Shown in pieces: positions 56,787 through 64,000 of a stretch of 64,000 nucleotides of DNA; the first letter of the stretch is position 1, and each line of letters starts with the position of its first letter. The position numbers and the translations under genes were made by a program. The notes beneath the pieces were generated by a model. It was not told the origin of the DNA. It worked only from the letters and a program-made list of their open reading frames with translations, and searched no databases. Source of the DNA: a virus; IMG/VR virus record IMGVR_UViG_3300017971_000207, positions 81,434 through 145,433 of that record; one strand, 5' to 3'.

Positions 56787-57476
56787 CTAGCGTCCGTGTG
56801 ACATCCACAGCTCCTCGACCAGGGCTGCGGTACGGTCCCAATCCTGCGGTGTGAGCCCGTTCGGGTCCCAGGGCAAGATTGCGCACTCCACCGTGTGGCT
56901 CCAGGGGTACATCGCGGTCTTAGCCTCGCTCAGCAGCTGCTGATAGCCCTCGTGTATCTCCTGGAGGTACTCCAGCGTGATGTCGGCCTCCTGCGGTCTA
57001 CCGCGCTTCCTGATGCGCTCCAGGCACGTCTCGGGCCTGGCGTTCAGATACAGCAGGACCGTAGGGGGGAAGAGCACGAGGGACATGTTGCGGACGGCCG
57101 TCATGTAGATATCCCACTCCTTGGGGTGGATCGCCCCATGCTTCATCAGCACCTGCGCGAACACCATATCCCCCCAAAGGGAGCGATCGAGAATGGCGCC
57201 GTCATAGCCGGCTGAGACCATGGTCTCAGCCGCGGCCGACATCTGAGCAGCCCAGCGGCGGTGAAGCATCTCTATCTGGAAGGGGAAGGACCACCTCTCC
57301 TTATCCGCGTAGAACAGCTCCAGAAGCTCGGGGTCTACCGGCTCCTCGATTAGCCGCAGATTGAGGCGGTTGGCAAGCTCGCGGCTCGCGGTGCTCTTAC
57401 CTGCACCTATTGAGCCCTCAACAATGATCAACGGGCGCAGCCACGCCCTAACATCTTTCGGACCTCTACCGGTCAT
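56787..57476 (-). CDS. deoxynucleoside kinase
   Basis: Phosphorylates deoxynucleosides. IIVEGSIGAGKSTASREL (P-loop, ~17-34), EEPVDPELL (~45), ILDRSLWGDMVFA (~94-106; DRS motif) and RIRKRGRPQEADITLEYL (lid, ~155). 229 aa is normal. Complements thymidine kinase and the reductase. Upstream microprotein gene ends 11 bp before. Confidence 0.9.
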   Translation of the reverse strand: MTGRGPKDVRAWLRPLIIVEGSIGAGKSTASRELANRLNLRLIEEPVDPELLELFYADKERWSFPFQIEMLHRRWAAQMSAAAETMVSAGYDGAILDRSLWGDMVFAQVLMKHGAIHPKEWDIYMTAVRNMSLVLFPPTVLLYLNARPETCLERIRKRGRPQEADITLEYLQEIHEGYQQLLSEAKTAMYPWSHTVECAILPWDPNGLTPQDWDRTAALVEELWMSHGR

Positions 57477-57486
57477 CTGTGCTCTC

Positions 57487-57612
57487 CTATGGGCTAGTCC
57501 AGTCCAGTCTAATGTCCGACAGCCGCACGCGGCTACACAGAATCTGCACCACCTCGAACGAGGCCCCCCTATCCTCCGACGCCCTCAGCGCGATAACGTT
57601 GCTGCTGCTCAC
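57487..57612 (-). CDS. small hypothetical protein, 41 aa
   Basis: GTG start with GGGAGG upstream; MSSSNVIALRASEDRGASFE... ends DIRLDWTSP, 10 bp before the kinase ATG. Beta-type pattern, coherent coding sequence in a 190-bp gap. Confidence 0.5.
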   Translation of the reverse strand: MSSSNVIALRASEDRGASFEVVQILCSRVRLSDIRLDWTSP

Positions 57613-57625
57613 CGATGCCTCCCGT

Positions 57626-57650
57626 CTCCCAGCCCCTCTAGAGCTGGGAG
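57626..57650 (-). terminator. hairpin after the gene at 57667
   Basis: Arms CTCCCAGC / GCTGGGAG around 9 bases; no T-run. It is also close to the ribosome site of the 41-aa gene. Confidence 0.4.
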
Positions 57651-57666
57651 AATAGCACGCCAGGAG

Positions 57667-57933
57667 CTAGTTAAGCTCCTCCTCATCGGAGGCCGTAGGG
57701 AGGCTCGGGACGGGGCTCGGCTCCTGGGCCTTCAGCTCGTCCTCAAAGCAGGCCATGGCCAGTGCCAAGAACGCCTGCGGGGGCGCCTGAAGGTCGATAA
57801 AGACGCGCGCCGCCATCCGAAGGCACACCCGGACAAACCGCCGTGTGTGGTCAGCATCCATGGGGATACCAAGAGCACTCATCTTACCCTTGACCGCCTC
57901 GCCCAGCTTCACCTGTAGCTCGATTCTCTCCAT
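57667..57933 (-). CDS. hypothetical protein, 88 aa
   Basis: MERIELQVKLGEAVKGKMSA..., helical, acidic tail. Expressed from the promoter at 57986. Divergent from the decarboxylase-like gene. Not recognised. Confidence 0.6.
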   Translation of the reverse strand: MERIELQVKLGEAVKGKMSALGIPMDADHTRRFVRVCLRMAARVFIDLQAPPQAFLALAMACFEDELKAQEPSPVPSLPTASDEEELN

Positions 57934-57985
57934 TGCGTTGCTCCTTGCCGCTGTGTTGGTTGGTATAATGTTTGGCGACACGACC

Positions 57986-58014
57986 AGCGTACCCACTAGC
58001 GTGGTGATTGTCAA
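57986..58014 (-). promoter_or_regulatory. sigma70-like promoter with GTGGGTA half-site
   Basis: TTGACA, 17 bp, TACGCT. CTAGTGGGTA at the -10 matches the half-sites of the promoters at 38999 and 44232. Confidence 0.6.
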
Positions 58015-58048
58015 GACGTTGGGTAAACTTTCCACAGACGAGGGTAAG

Positions 58049-59134
58049 ATGAGCACAGAGGCGCGTGATATTGTTGACGAGCTGACGGACCTACTGCTAA
58101 CGCATCCGGGCTGGGATGACCTGCTTCTGGCCTCAATCACGGAGGCGAAGGAGGAGGCGCTGCAGCGGGGGATGGAGCGGGCCAGGGAGTGGCCTGACGA
58201 CCTGGACGGCTACTTCGAGTATCTGCGTGGAGCGGTGCGGTGGATACCGCGGCAGGACTACCCGCGGGAGACGTTCAACCACCTGGCCAAGTTCTACTGG
58301 CTGCTGGACCAGCCGACGGGGCGGAAGCTGCAAGCTTCCGAGGAATTTAACCGGTGGATGTGCGACTTTGCAGCGGACTGGGGAGCTTTCCTCAGCACCT
58401 CTGCATCAGCGGCAGACCTGGCCACCTTTGAGGCAGACCCAGCTTACAACACCTGGCAGTATGTCAAGCCGCCGCATGGGTGGGCCACGTTCAACGACTT
58501 CTTCGCTCGCTACATCAAGCCAGGCATGCGGCCTGTGGCCGGCTACCGGCAGGATGCCATCATCACAAGCCCCGCCGACTGCACCTTCAAGGCTAAGTGG
58601 CCCATCAGCAACGACAGCACAGTCACGATCAAGTTCACCCACACCTACTCGGTCCTCGACCTGCTGGAGGGGAGCCCCTACCGCGACCGCTTTCGCGGCG
58701 GCCTGTTTGCTCACAGCTTCCTGGGTCCCTCGGACTACCACCACTTCCACTCACCGGTCCGGGGGACCGTGCTGGAGAGCCGAGCTGTGGTGGGCCGCGT
58801 ATTCCTCGGGGTCACGATCAACGAGCATGGGGAGTTTGAGGCGCCCGACAGAGCTGCCAACGGCTACGAGTTTCGGCAAGCTCGGGGCATCATCATCTTT
58901 GACAGCCCGATCGGGCTGGTCGCTGTCATCCCCGTAGGGATGGCGCAGGTCAGCTCGGTGAACATGACCGCTGTCGAGGGCTCCTACGTGAACAAAGGCG
59001 ATCGCTTCGGCTACTTCATGTTCGGCGGCTCGGACATCATCGTGCTGTTCGAGAAGGGCTCCGGGGTCGAGTGGACCGCTGCCCCCGGCATCCACACTAA
59101 CGTGGGGATGGCCGTCGCTGAGGTCTTTCGCTAG
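58049..59134 (+). CDS. phosphatidylserine decarboxylase-like enzyme, 361 aa
   Basis: Family role: converts phosphatidylserine to phosphatidylethanolamine after self-cleavage at a Ser that becomes the pyruvoyl group. Seen: FFARYIKPGMRP (~155), ITSPADCTF, DYHHFHSPVRGTV (~232-244) and YFMFGGSDIIVLFEKG (~320-335) with the cleavage Ser in GGS-D where most enzymes have GST. N-terminal ~100 residues are helical and not part of the family core. No membrane segment. In a phage it may alter host lipids or act on another substrate. Confidence 0.82.
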   Translation: MSTEARDIVDELTDLLLTHPGWDDLLLASITEAKEEALQRGMERAREWPDDLDGYFEYLRGAVRWIPRQDYPRETFNHLAKFYWLLDQPTGRKLQASEEFNRWMCDFAADWGAFLSTSASAADLATFEADPAYNTWQYVKPPHGWATFNDFFARYIKPGMRPVAGYRQDAIITSPADCTFKAKWPISNDSTVTIKFTHTYSVLDLLEGSPYRDRFRGGLFAHSFLGPSDYHHFHSPVRGTVLESRAVVGRVFLGVTINEHGEFEAPDRAANGYEFRQARGIIIFDSPIGLVAVIPVGMAQVSSVNMTAVEGSYVNKGDRFGYFMFGGSDIIVLFEKGSGVEWTAAPGIHTNVGMAVAEVFR

Positions 59135-59676
59135 ATATCGACGCCGTTCACCCATGCGGGGTCGTAGGGGTCCGAGAGACCTGCGCAGGTGAGGTCCTCC
59201 GCGTCGCCCTCAATCTGCATCAGGTAGGTCACGGTCCAGTCCTCGGGGTTGGCCCACTCAATCACCTCGTCCGGGGCCTTAGCCGTCTCCTCAAGGCCGT
59301 CCTCAACCGCCTCGGGGGTCACGGTGCGTGTGATGCCGAAAACACGTCCTGTAAGCTCTGATCGTAGAAGGCGGCGCGGCGTCTTAAAGTTCCTCATCTC
59401 CCCGAGCTGCTGCCACGTCTCCTTGCGCTGCTCATAGAGGCCGTCTACTCGCCGGCGTAGCATCGTTACGCAGCGCTCGATCGGGTACTGTCGCGGTTTG
59501 AAGGTAGCCAGGAGCTCGTCGGCCACCCAGACCTGGTGCATTCGGTCGAGGCGCTCTCGGACCACCCCACACTTTGCGCAGTGCCGATTGCCACCACCCC
59601 CTATTGAGGTCTCCTCAAACGGGTACCCGAAAAGCTCCGTCGCACACTCGGTGCATAGCCATGCCAGCTGTCTCAT
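59131..59676 (-). CDS. zinc-ribbon protein, 181 aa
   Basis: CTECATELFGYPF ... CAKCGVVRERLDRMHQV (8-47) is a two-CxxC ribbon, shared with the 79-aa product upstream. The C-terminal part is helical then acidic. Overlaps the decarboxylase-like stop by 4 bp. Possibly transcription or tRNA related; not established. Confidence 0.65.
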   Translation of the reverse strand: MRQLAWLCTECATELFGYPFEETSIGGGGNRHCAKCGVVRERLDRMHQVWVADELLATFKPRQYPIERCVTMLRRRVDGLYEQRKETWQQLGEMRNFKTPRRLLRSELTGRVFGITRTVTPEAVEDGLEETAKAPDEVIEWANPEDWTVTYLMQIEGDAEDLTCAGLSDPYDPAWVNGVDI

Positions 59677-59912
59677 GATGGGATCTCCGTAAGCTCCGCA
59701 GGCGCCTGGGTCGAGATGCCTGCGGCCTGAAAGAACTCCTCGGTGGCGTTGCACCAGTGCATCCGATCGCTCTGCTTCCGGACCACCCCACACTTAGCGC
59801 AGCGGCGCTTCCCCTGGCCGAGCGTCTGCCAATTCTTGAAAGGAAAGGCAAAAAGCTCTGTCGCACAGTCGGTACATAACCAGACTTGGTCTTTTCTCTT
59901 CTGCTCACTCAT
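59673..59912 (-). CDS. zinc-ribbon protein, paralogue, 79 aa
   Basis: CTDCATELFAFPFKNW ... CAKCGVVRKQSDRMHW: tandem copy of the ribbon in the next gene, with which it shares an ATGA overlap. Confidence 0.68.
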   Translation of the reverse strand: MSEQKRKDQVWLCTDCATELFAFPFKNWQTLGQGKRRCAKCGVVRKQSDRMHWCNATEEFFQAAGISTQAPAELTEIPS

Positions 59913-60520
59913 GATTGCATCTCCATGTACTCGGCCACCACCTCACCTCGGCGGAGCAACACCAAGCCCCCCCGAAAAGCCATAGGTCCTTGATCGGAGG
60001 CGTACCGCCACAGCTCGTCGCCGTCCTGCCATTGATCGCAGAAACGGTCCCATTCGGGCTCGCCGGTACGCGTCGGCGGCTCTCCCTTGGGGGTACGCTC
60101 TATCAGCCGTGTCTTGAGCCTCGCCATCCAGCCCGGAATACTCGGCGCTGCCGGCCCAACGGTGGTGGCCTCCATCACGGTGTCGTCCACCACGTCCACG
60201 TGGAGGGGTCGCGGTGTCTCCGTCTCCCGGCGGTTGTCGGCCCGCAACGTGGGCAGGTTGGCCGCGCCGGTAACCCACAGCACGCCTTGAATGAAGCCCA
60301 GCCACCGCTGGGCCTTGTCCAGCTTCTCAGCCTCTAGGTGTCCGAGAGCCTCCTCACACATCCACAGGGCGTGCTTGAGGGCCGCCTCGGGCCACGGCTT
60401 GACATCGACGAGCCCATACCGCGGGGGGAAGGGAGGAGCTTCTAGGCCCCGCTCCTTGAAGGCGGCGCCGATGTGCTCCTGGCACCGTTTGATCGCTCGC
60501 CGTACACGCGCGGCGTCCAT
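59909..60520 (-). CDS. hypothetical protein, 203 aa
   Basis: MDAARVRRAIKRCQEHIGAA..., helical N-terminal domain with WLGFIQGVLWVTG, then DELWRYASDQGPMAFRGGLVLLR, a segment like those of small phage regulatory proteins. TGATG junction upstream. Not recognised. Confidence 0.6.
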   Translation of the reverse strand: MDAARVRRAIKRCQEHIGAAFKERGLEAPPFPPRYGLVDVKPWPEAALKHALWMCEEALGHLEAEKLDKAQRWLGFIQGVLWVTGAANLPTLRADNRRETETPRPLHVDVVDDTVMEATTVGPAAPSIPGWMARLKTRLIERTPKGEPPTRTGEPEWDRFCDQWQDGDELWRYASDQGPMAFRGGLVLLRRGEVVAEYMEMQS

Positions 60521-61056
60521 CACCCCTCCAGCTCCGTGTAGCATCCCCTGTGGTACCAGACGTGCGGGCCGTACTTCGCAATACGCTCAGTGCCCCCACC
60601 CACAGACCGCAGCACGGTATCCTCAGCTACCCCGACCGCGTCCTCGTAGCCTAGAGCTGGTAGATCAACCACGTTTCGGCCGCAGACAGCACAAGAATGA
60701 ACTATCAGCAGCCTATTGCTCTCGGGCAGCCATCCGCCCGTGAGAACCTGCTGAACGACACGAAAGGTCGCAGCCCGCCACTTCCGCCTGATGTGCTCGG
60801 GCAGGTCCTCCCAGGTGGGCATGGGCTTACCCTCGTAGTTCTTCCAATCCGCATCCTCGCCGTAGGCGACGTAGCCTATACGAGCCAAGCTCTCGTGCTG
60901 GAGCAGCTGCTCAGACGTAGCGGATGCTCGGGCTGCTACCTCCCGCTCTACATCAAGCGCCTGCTGCCGCTCCTCCTCCTCGCAAAGTATCTTGGCTAAG
61001 TACGCCACATCCTCGGGCGTCATGTTGCGTAGATCAATCTCTCTCGGGCGCTTCAT
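60520..61056 (-). CDS. protein with RyR-like segment and zinc site, 178 aa
   Basis: YGEDADWKNYEGKPMPTWEDLPEHI (two parts) recalls RyR-domain phage proteins. The C-terminal CAVCGRNVV ... HRGC forms a likely zinc site. Overlaps both neighbours. Role unknown. Confidence 0.6.
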   Translation of the reverse strand: MKRPREIDLRNMTPEDVAYLAKILCEEEERQQALDVEREVAARASATSEQLLQHESLARIGYVAYGEDADWKNYEGKPMPTWEDLPEHIRRKWRAATFRVVQQVLTGGWLPESNRLLIVHSCAVCGRNVVDLPALGYEDAVGVAEDTVLRSVGGGTERIAKYGPHVWYHRGCYTELEG

Positions 61057-61367
61057 TCCTCGTCCTCCGCATCGCGCTCTGCGCGTCTATCCCCCTCGTT
61101 CCGTCTAGCCTTCAGGTAGGTGGTAGAGAAAGCCTGGTAGCCGGCCTTGCGGGCCTCGCGCAGCTCGGCGGATGCCTCCTTGCGGGTCAGACAGGCGACG
61201 GGCTCCCACGAGCTGTCGTCAAGCGTGAGCCGCTTGACCCACACGATCACGAGCCGCTTTCGGCCGGTAAACTCCTGAGAGTGCGGGTTGCCGGGGTTAG
61301 GTGGATGCTTGTGGTGCTTGGGGGCCGGCTTAACCTCTCGGACCACTCGCCGGTACGGATGGCTCAT
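61053..61367 (-). CDS. hypothetical basic protein, 104 aa
   Basis: Lys/Pro/His-rich N-terminus, then beta strands and a helix (CLTRKEASAELREARKAGY) resembling a small nucleic-acid binding fold. Not recognised. Confidence 0.58.
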   Translation of the reverse strand: MSHPYRRVVREVKPAPKHHKHPPNPGNPHSQEFTGRKRLVIVWVKRLTLDDSSWEPVACLTRKEASAELREARKAGYQAFSTTYLKARRNEGDRRAERDAEDEE

Positions 61368-61450
61368 CCTCTAGTCTCCCCTAGGGCCAAAGCACAACGC
61401 ATGGAACGCCGTCTGGTTTGAGGTCCTCCTCGCTGTCAGCTCTTTAACGA

Positions 61451-61924
61451 TCATCCCACCCCCTTTACCAGCAGCAGCGTGCCTCCGCCCTCATGAGGAC
61501 ATTCGAGCGGGCGGGCATCCAGCGCTCTCGGCCGCCGATCGTCATCAGTGGCCGAGTGTGTGCATTTCCCCTGCGCCTGCACCCCGCGGCCGCTCTTTAC
61601 CGCAAAGGGGCACTCTCGACAGCGCGACACCTCGATCGTGTACGCAGGCGCTACTGCGATTCCCGTAGGGGGCTCGGACTCAGGTGGAGGGGGCTCTGGC
61701 TTCGGCTCTGGCTCAGGCTCGGGTGGAGGGGGCTCTGGCTCTGGTACCGGAGGCTGTTCGGCCAGGCGTCGAATAAGCTCATCCTTCAGCATTCGGACGG
61801 GGCTTTCGGCCGTCTCCGGTGGCGTAACGAAGCCCACCTTGGGGCGACGTTTGAGGACCGCTGCCTGAAAGGACTCGATCAGCTCCTCTGTGTCCATCTC
61901 CGTTACAGGTGTGTCGCTGCTCAT
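61451..61924 (-). CDS. Pro/Glu-linker protein with Cys-rich C-terminus, 157 aa
   Basis: N-terminal helical part, a (P-E/P)n repeat linker (~57-87), then CRECPFAVKSG ... CTHS ... CPHEG, likely metal-binding. Not recognised. It is the last phage gene before the IS607-type element. Confidence 0.6.
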   Translation of the reverse strand: MSSDTPVTEMDTEELIESFQAAVLKRRPKVGFVTPPETAESPVRMLKDELIRRLAEQPPVPEPEPPPPEPEPEPKPEPPPPESEPPTGIAVAPAYTIEVSRCRECPFAVKSGRGVQAQGKCTHSATDDDRRPRALDARPLECPHEGGGTLLLVKGVG

Positions 61925-61934
61925 CTATCGGTCT

Positions 61935-62100
61935 CCTATACGTCTGAGGGTTTAGGTCCCCACTAGCGCGGGGAAGCTCCGTCACCAGGGGCTAAGCCAA
62001 CCGTTCCGCTAAACTTACCAAAAGTTACCATTAGGTAGCTCCTGCGTTAGCTTCCTGCCCAGAAGGTAGTTTCACTCGGCCCACATGGACCAAGCCAGCG
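61935..62100 (-). ncRNA. possible TnpB omega RNA
   Basis: TnpB guide RNAs normally cover the 3' end of tnpB and the following element end. This stretch has a stem TCCCCGC/GTGGGGA. The exact ends and guide cannot be set from sequence alone. Confidence 0.3.
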
Positions 62101-63254
62101 CTCCCTTGGCGACAGGCTGACACCCCGGAACTCGGGGCCAAAGTCTTCAGATTCACAGCAGCGTTCAGGTCCCTATCCATCACCAGACCACACCGCTCAC
62201 AACGATAGGTTCGCTCTCCGAGACCCAAGGTCTCTTTGACGTGTCCACAACGTGAGCACCTCTTGGATGATGGATAGAATCTGTCTGCCTTGACCAAGAT
62301 GGCACCATACCACCTGGCCTTATATTCAAGCTGCCTGTGGAACTCCGACAAGGAAGCGTCGCTCAAAGCTCGGCTCAGCCTACGGTTCTTGAGCATCCCG
62401 GCAACATTCAGGTCCTCAATCACAATCGTCCCCGCCGACTTGGCTATCATCGTCGTGGCCTTGTTGATTGAGTCTCGTCTGATGCAGGATACTCGATAGT
62501 GCTGACGAGCTAGCTGAAGCTTGGCTTTCCTTCGGTTCTTTGATCCTTTCTTCCGCCTTGAGACGGCCTTTGACAAGCGACGAAGGCGCTTCAGCGCCCC
62601 ACCCAAAGCTCTTGGGTTCTCGAACACCTCGCCCTCAGAGGTCACTGCGAGATGTGAAATACCAACATCCGCCCCAAGCACACCTTTGGCGGACCTCGGC
62701 TCTGGTCTGTCCTTCTCGACGGAGAGGGAAACGAACCACCGCCCGGCCCGCTCAGAGATGGTCGCTGAGAGCACTTTGACTCCATCCTGGGGAAGGTAGC
62801 CCTGCTCCTTCAAACGGAGCCTACCAAGCCTCGGGAGCTGAATATGAGTGCCTTCGGAGGTGACCTTGACGGTGCCGGTGAGAGTGAAGCTTCCAATCCC
62901 GTTCCTTCGGCTTTTGAAGCGAGGGAATCCCTTCCTTTTGGCCCCTTGCTTGCAACGCCTAAAGAAGCTCTTGTAAGCCTTATCAAGGTTCCTCAAGCTC
63001 TCCTGGGCCGCGCACTTCGAGACCTCATACATCCAGGGGACGCCGCCCTGCTCCTTGGGGAGCTTCTTCAGCTTGTTCAGCTCCCGGTGAAGCTCCATGG
63101 CGCTCGGAGAGCGTTTGGTTGTCCGATAGCTCTCGATCTTCTGACGAAGGCCCCAGTTGAAGGCCCACCGAGCAGCTCCCGCGTGCTTCAAGAGCAGTGT
63201 CCGCTGAACGTTGTTGGGGTCCAGCTCCACTTTATAGCCACGGTTCACCTTCAT
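62031..63254 (-). CDS. tnpB: TnpB RNA-guided nuclease (Cas12 ancestor family), 407 aa
   Basis: RuvC residues appear intact: VLGADVGISHLAV (Asp), TIVIEDLNVAGM (Glu), MDRDLNAAVNL (Asp), with the zinc finger CSRCGHVKETLG ... CERCG. N-terminal YKVELDPNNVQ is typical. Length is normal. With an RNA made from the element end it would cut matching DNA and help keep the element. Start ATG overlaps tnpA. Confidence 0.92.
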   Translation of the reverse strand: MKVNRGYKVELDPNNVQRTLLLKHAGAARWAFNWGLRQKIESYRTTKRSPSAMELHRELNKLKKLPKEQGGVPWMYEVSKCAAQESLRNLDKAYKSFFRRCKQGAKRKGFPRFKSRRNGIGSFTLTGTVKVTSEGTHIQLPRLGRLRLKEQGYLPQDGVKVLSATISERAGRWFVSLSVEKDRPEPRSAKGVLGADVGISHLAVTSEGEVFENPRALGGALKRLRRLSKAVSRRKKGSKNRRKAKLQLARQHYRVSCIRRDSINKATTMIAKSAGTIVIEDLNVAGMLKNRRLSRALSDASLSEFHRQLEYKARWYGAILVKADRFYPSSKRCSRCGHVKETLGLGERTYRCERCGLVMDRDLNAAVNLKTLAPSSGVSACRQGSAGLVHVGRVKLPSGQEANAGAT

Positions 63255-63864
63255 TTTCCTGGGCCTTCCTCTTGCGGTTGGCGGCAGAGCGACGACCATA
63301 GATCCTTGCGGAGAAGGATGACATCAGAGAAAGGATGTCCGAGACAAGCTCCTCCTCGTAGCTCTTGCCCAGAGCCTTTCGAACCCACTCTATCCGAACA
63401 CCATGGCTCGCAAAGTAGCTCTCAAGGAACCCAAAGGAGAAGCGGCAGAGGCGATCCTTATGCTCGACTACAACCACGTCCACCTTGTGCTCGTTGACTA
63501 GCTTGAAGAGCCGATGAAGCTTTGACCTCGTATCAGACATCCCCGAGCCAACCTCTCGAAGCACGGCTTTGACCTGGTACTCCTTCTTGGCGCAATAGGC
63601 TGAAACACGGCCTACCTGACGTTCAAGGTCGCCCTTCTGCTTCTGGTCATGGCTGCTTACGCGACAGTAGACCACGGCTCTGAGAACCGCGCTCTCAGGC
63701 TGCTGGCCCTGAAGAGCTTGAATATCCGAGAGACGATAGCGCCGATGACCTCCTGGGGTGCGGACAGCTTGGAGACGGCCTTCGTTATCCCACCGACGTA
63801 GTGTACTCGGGTCTGCTCCAAGCTGCTTGGCCGCCTGACGGAGCGTTAGGAGTCGCTCACTCAT
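63232..63864 (-). CDS. tnpA: IS607-type serine recombinase transposase, 210 aa
   Basis: MerR-like helix-turn-helix at the N-terminus (LRQAAKQLGADPSTLRRW, then GGHRRY), then a serine resolvase domain with YCRVSSHDQ (catalytic Ser, ~67) and EHKDRLCRF. Full length. ATG overlaps the stop of the upstream phage gene, so it could be expressed by read-through. Confidence 0.92.
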   Translation of the reverse strand: MSERLLTLRQAAKQLGADPSTLRRWDNEGRLQAVRTPGGHRRYRLSDIQALQGQQPESAVLRAVVYCRVSSHDQKQKGDLERQVGRVSAYCAKKEYQVKAVLREVGSGMSDTRSKLHRLFKLVNEHKVDVVVVEHKDRLCRFSFGFLESYFASHGVRIEWVRKALGKSYEEELVSDILSLMSSFSARIYGRRSAANRKRKAQENEGEPWL

Positions 63865-64000
63865 CAGCCACGCGCTCTTGAGGGTCTAGCAACAGAACTT
63901 TTCGCCAGTGATCGTAGACCTTCTGAAACTCCTCAAGGGTGGGGACCTCATCAGGCTCAAAGGGGAACATGTGAGGATGAATAGCCCCGTTAGAGGTCTC
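63857..64000 (-). CDS. C-terminal end of a gene continuing beyond the window
   Basis: 48 codons (47 aa plus stop) read through the right edge: ...MFPFEPDEVPTLEEFQKVYD..., ending QERVADE. Stop overlaps the tnpA start. Whether this is its nat­ural end or a truncation by the element is not clear. Not recognised. Confidence 0.55.
   Translation of the reverse strand, partial: ETSNGAIHPHMFPFEPDEVPTLEEFQKVYDHWRKVLLLDPQERVADE

Larger units (their letters stand above)
61925..63870 (-). mobile_element. IS607-type element (serine transposase plus TnpB)
   Basis: tnpA and tnpB overlap by 23 bp in IS607 order. Ends are not resolved: IS607 elements lack terminal inverted repeats. The downstream side (61930-62030) has a hairpin (TCCCCGCGCTAGTGGGGA) and is the place for a TnpB guide RNA. 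The upstream side abuts a gene cut by the window edge. Confidence 0.75.

Overview
The window looks like part of a large, GC-rich (about 60%) double-stranded DNA tailed-phage genome. Genes are packed tightly, mostly on the minus strand in long overlapping (ATGA) runs, and most products are small and unrecognised. Recognisable products are typical of a large lytic phage: a cobalamin-dependent class II ribonucleotide reductase, thymidine kinase, deoxynucleoside kinase, family 4 uracil-DNA glycosylase, RNase HII, a UvrD-like helicase, HAD phosphatases and a TnpB-bearing IS607-type transposon. No terminase, portal, capsid or tail gene and no tRNA was recognised, and the host cannot be named; class II reductase and base composition only suggest a high-GC bacterium.

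Layout. 1-3.0 kb (minus): a MoxR-like AAA+ ATPase cut by the window edge and by an intein, small proteins and a uracil-DNA glycosylase. 3.1-10.8 kb (plus): a putative late operon with a membrane protein, two lipoproteins, a papain-like protease holding two inteins, and two paralogous repeat proteins, interrupted by an HNH/ribbon-helix-helix cassette. 10.8-24.6 kb (minus): reductase with three inteins, 2H phosphoesterase, RNase HII, dual-specificity phosphatase, helicase with one intein, HAD enzyme. 24.8-25.9 kb (plus): two paralogous helical proteins. 26-31.6 kb and 36-44.9 kb (minus): small, often zinc-ribbon, probably early genes under strong sigma70-type promoters, many carrying a pair of 19-bp operators. 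31.8-36 kb: predicted virion proteins, thymidine kinase and an ATP-grasp protein. 44.9-45.7 kb: repeat-rich non-coding region, a candidate replication origin or control region. 45.7-50.6 kb (plus): a Nudix/metalloprotease multidomain protein and a duplicated-domain protein. 50.6-57.9 kb (minus): radical SAM enzyme, more predicted virion proteins, deoxynucleoside kinase. 58-59 kb (plus): phosphatidylserine decarboxylase-like enzyme. 59.1-61.9 kb (minus): small proteins. 62-63.9 kb: IS607-type element.

The most interesting signal joins two observations. About ten otherwise unrelated proteins begin with a short helical segment ending in (L/I)-x-E followed by a small residue, as in the capsid-targeting peptides of T4 internal proteins that the prohead protease removes. 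Many of these genes follow a shared TGRTAGASTG element that looks like a phage late promoter. I infer a set of virion-packaged, possibly injected proteins, including zinc-protease-like and DUF5824/ParB-like members. Separately, at least five promoters in the early block carry two 19-bp palindromes 40-42 bp apart (centre to centre) around the -35 box, which points to one phage regulator; a small helix-turn-helix protein at 44.6 kb, whose own promoter has a similar site, is the best candidate.
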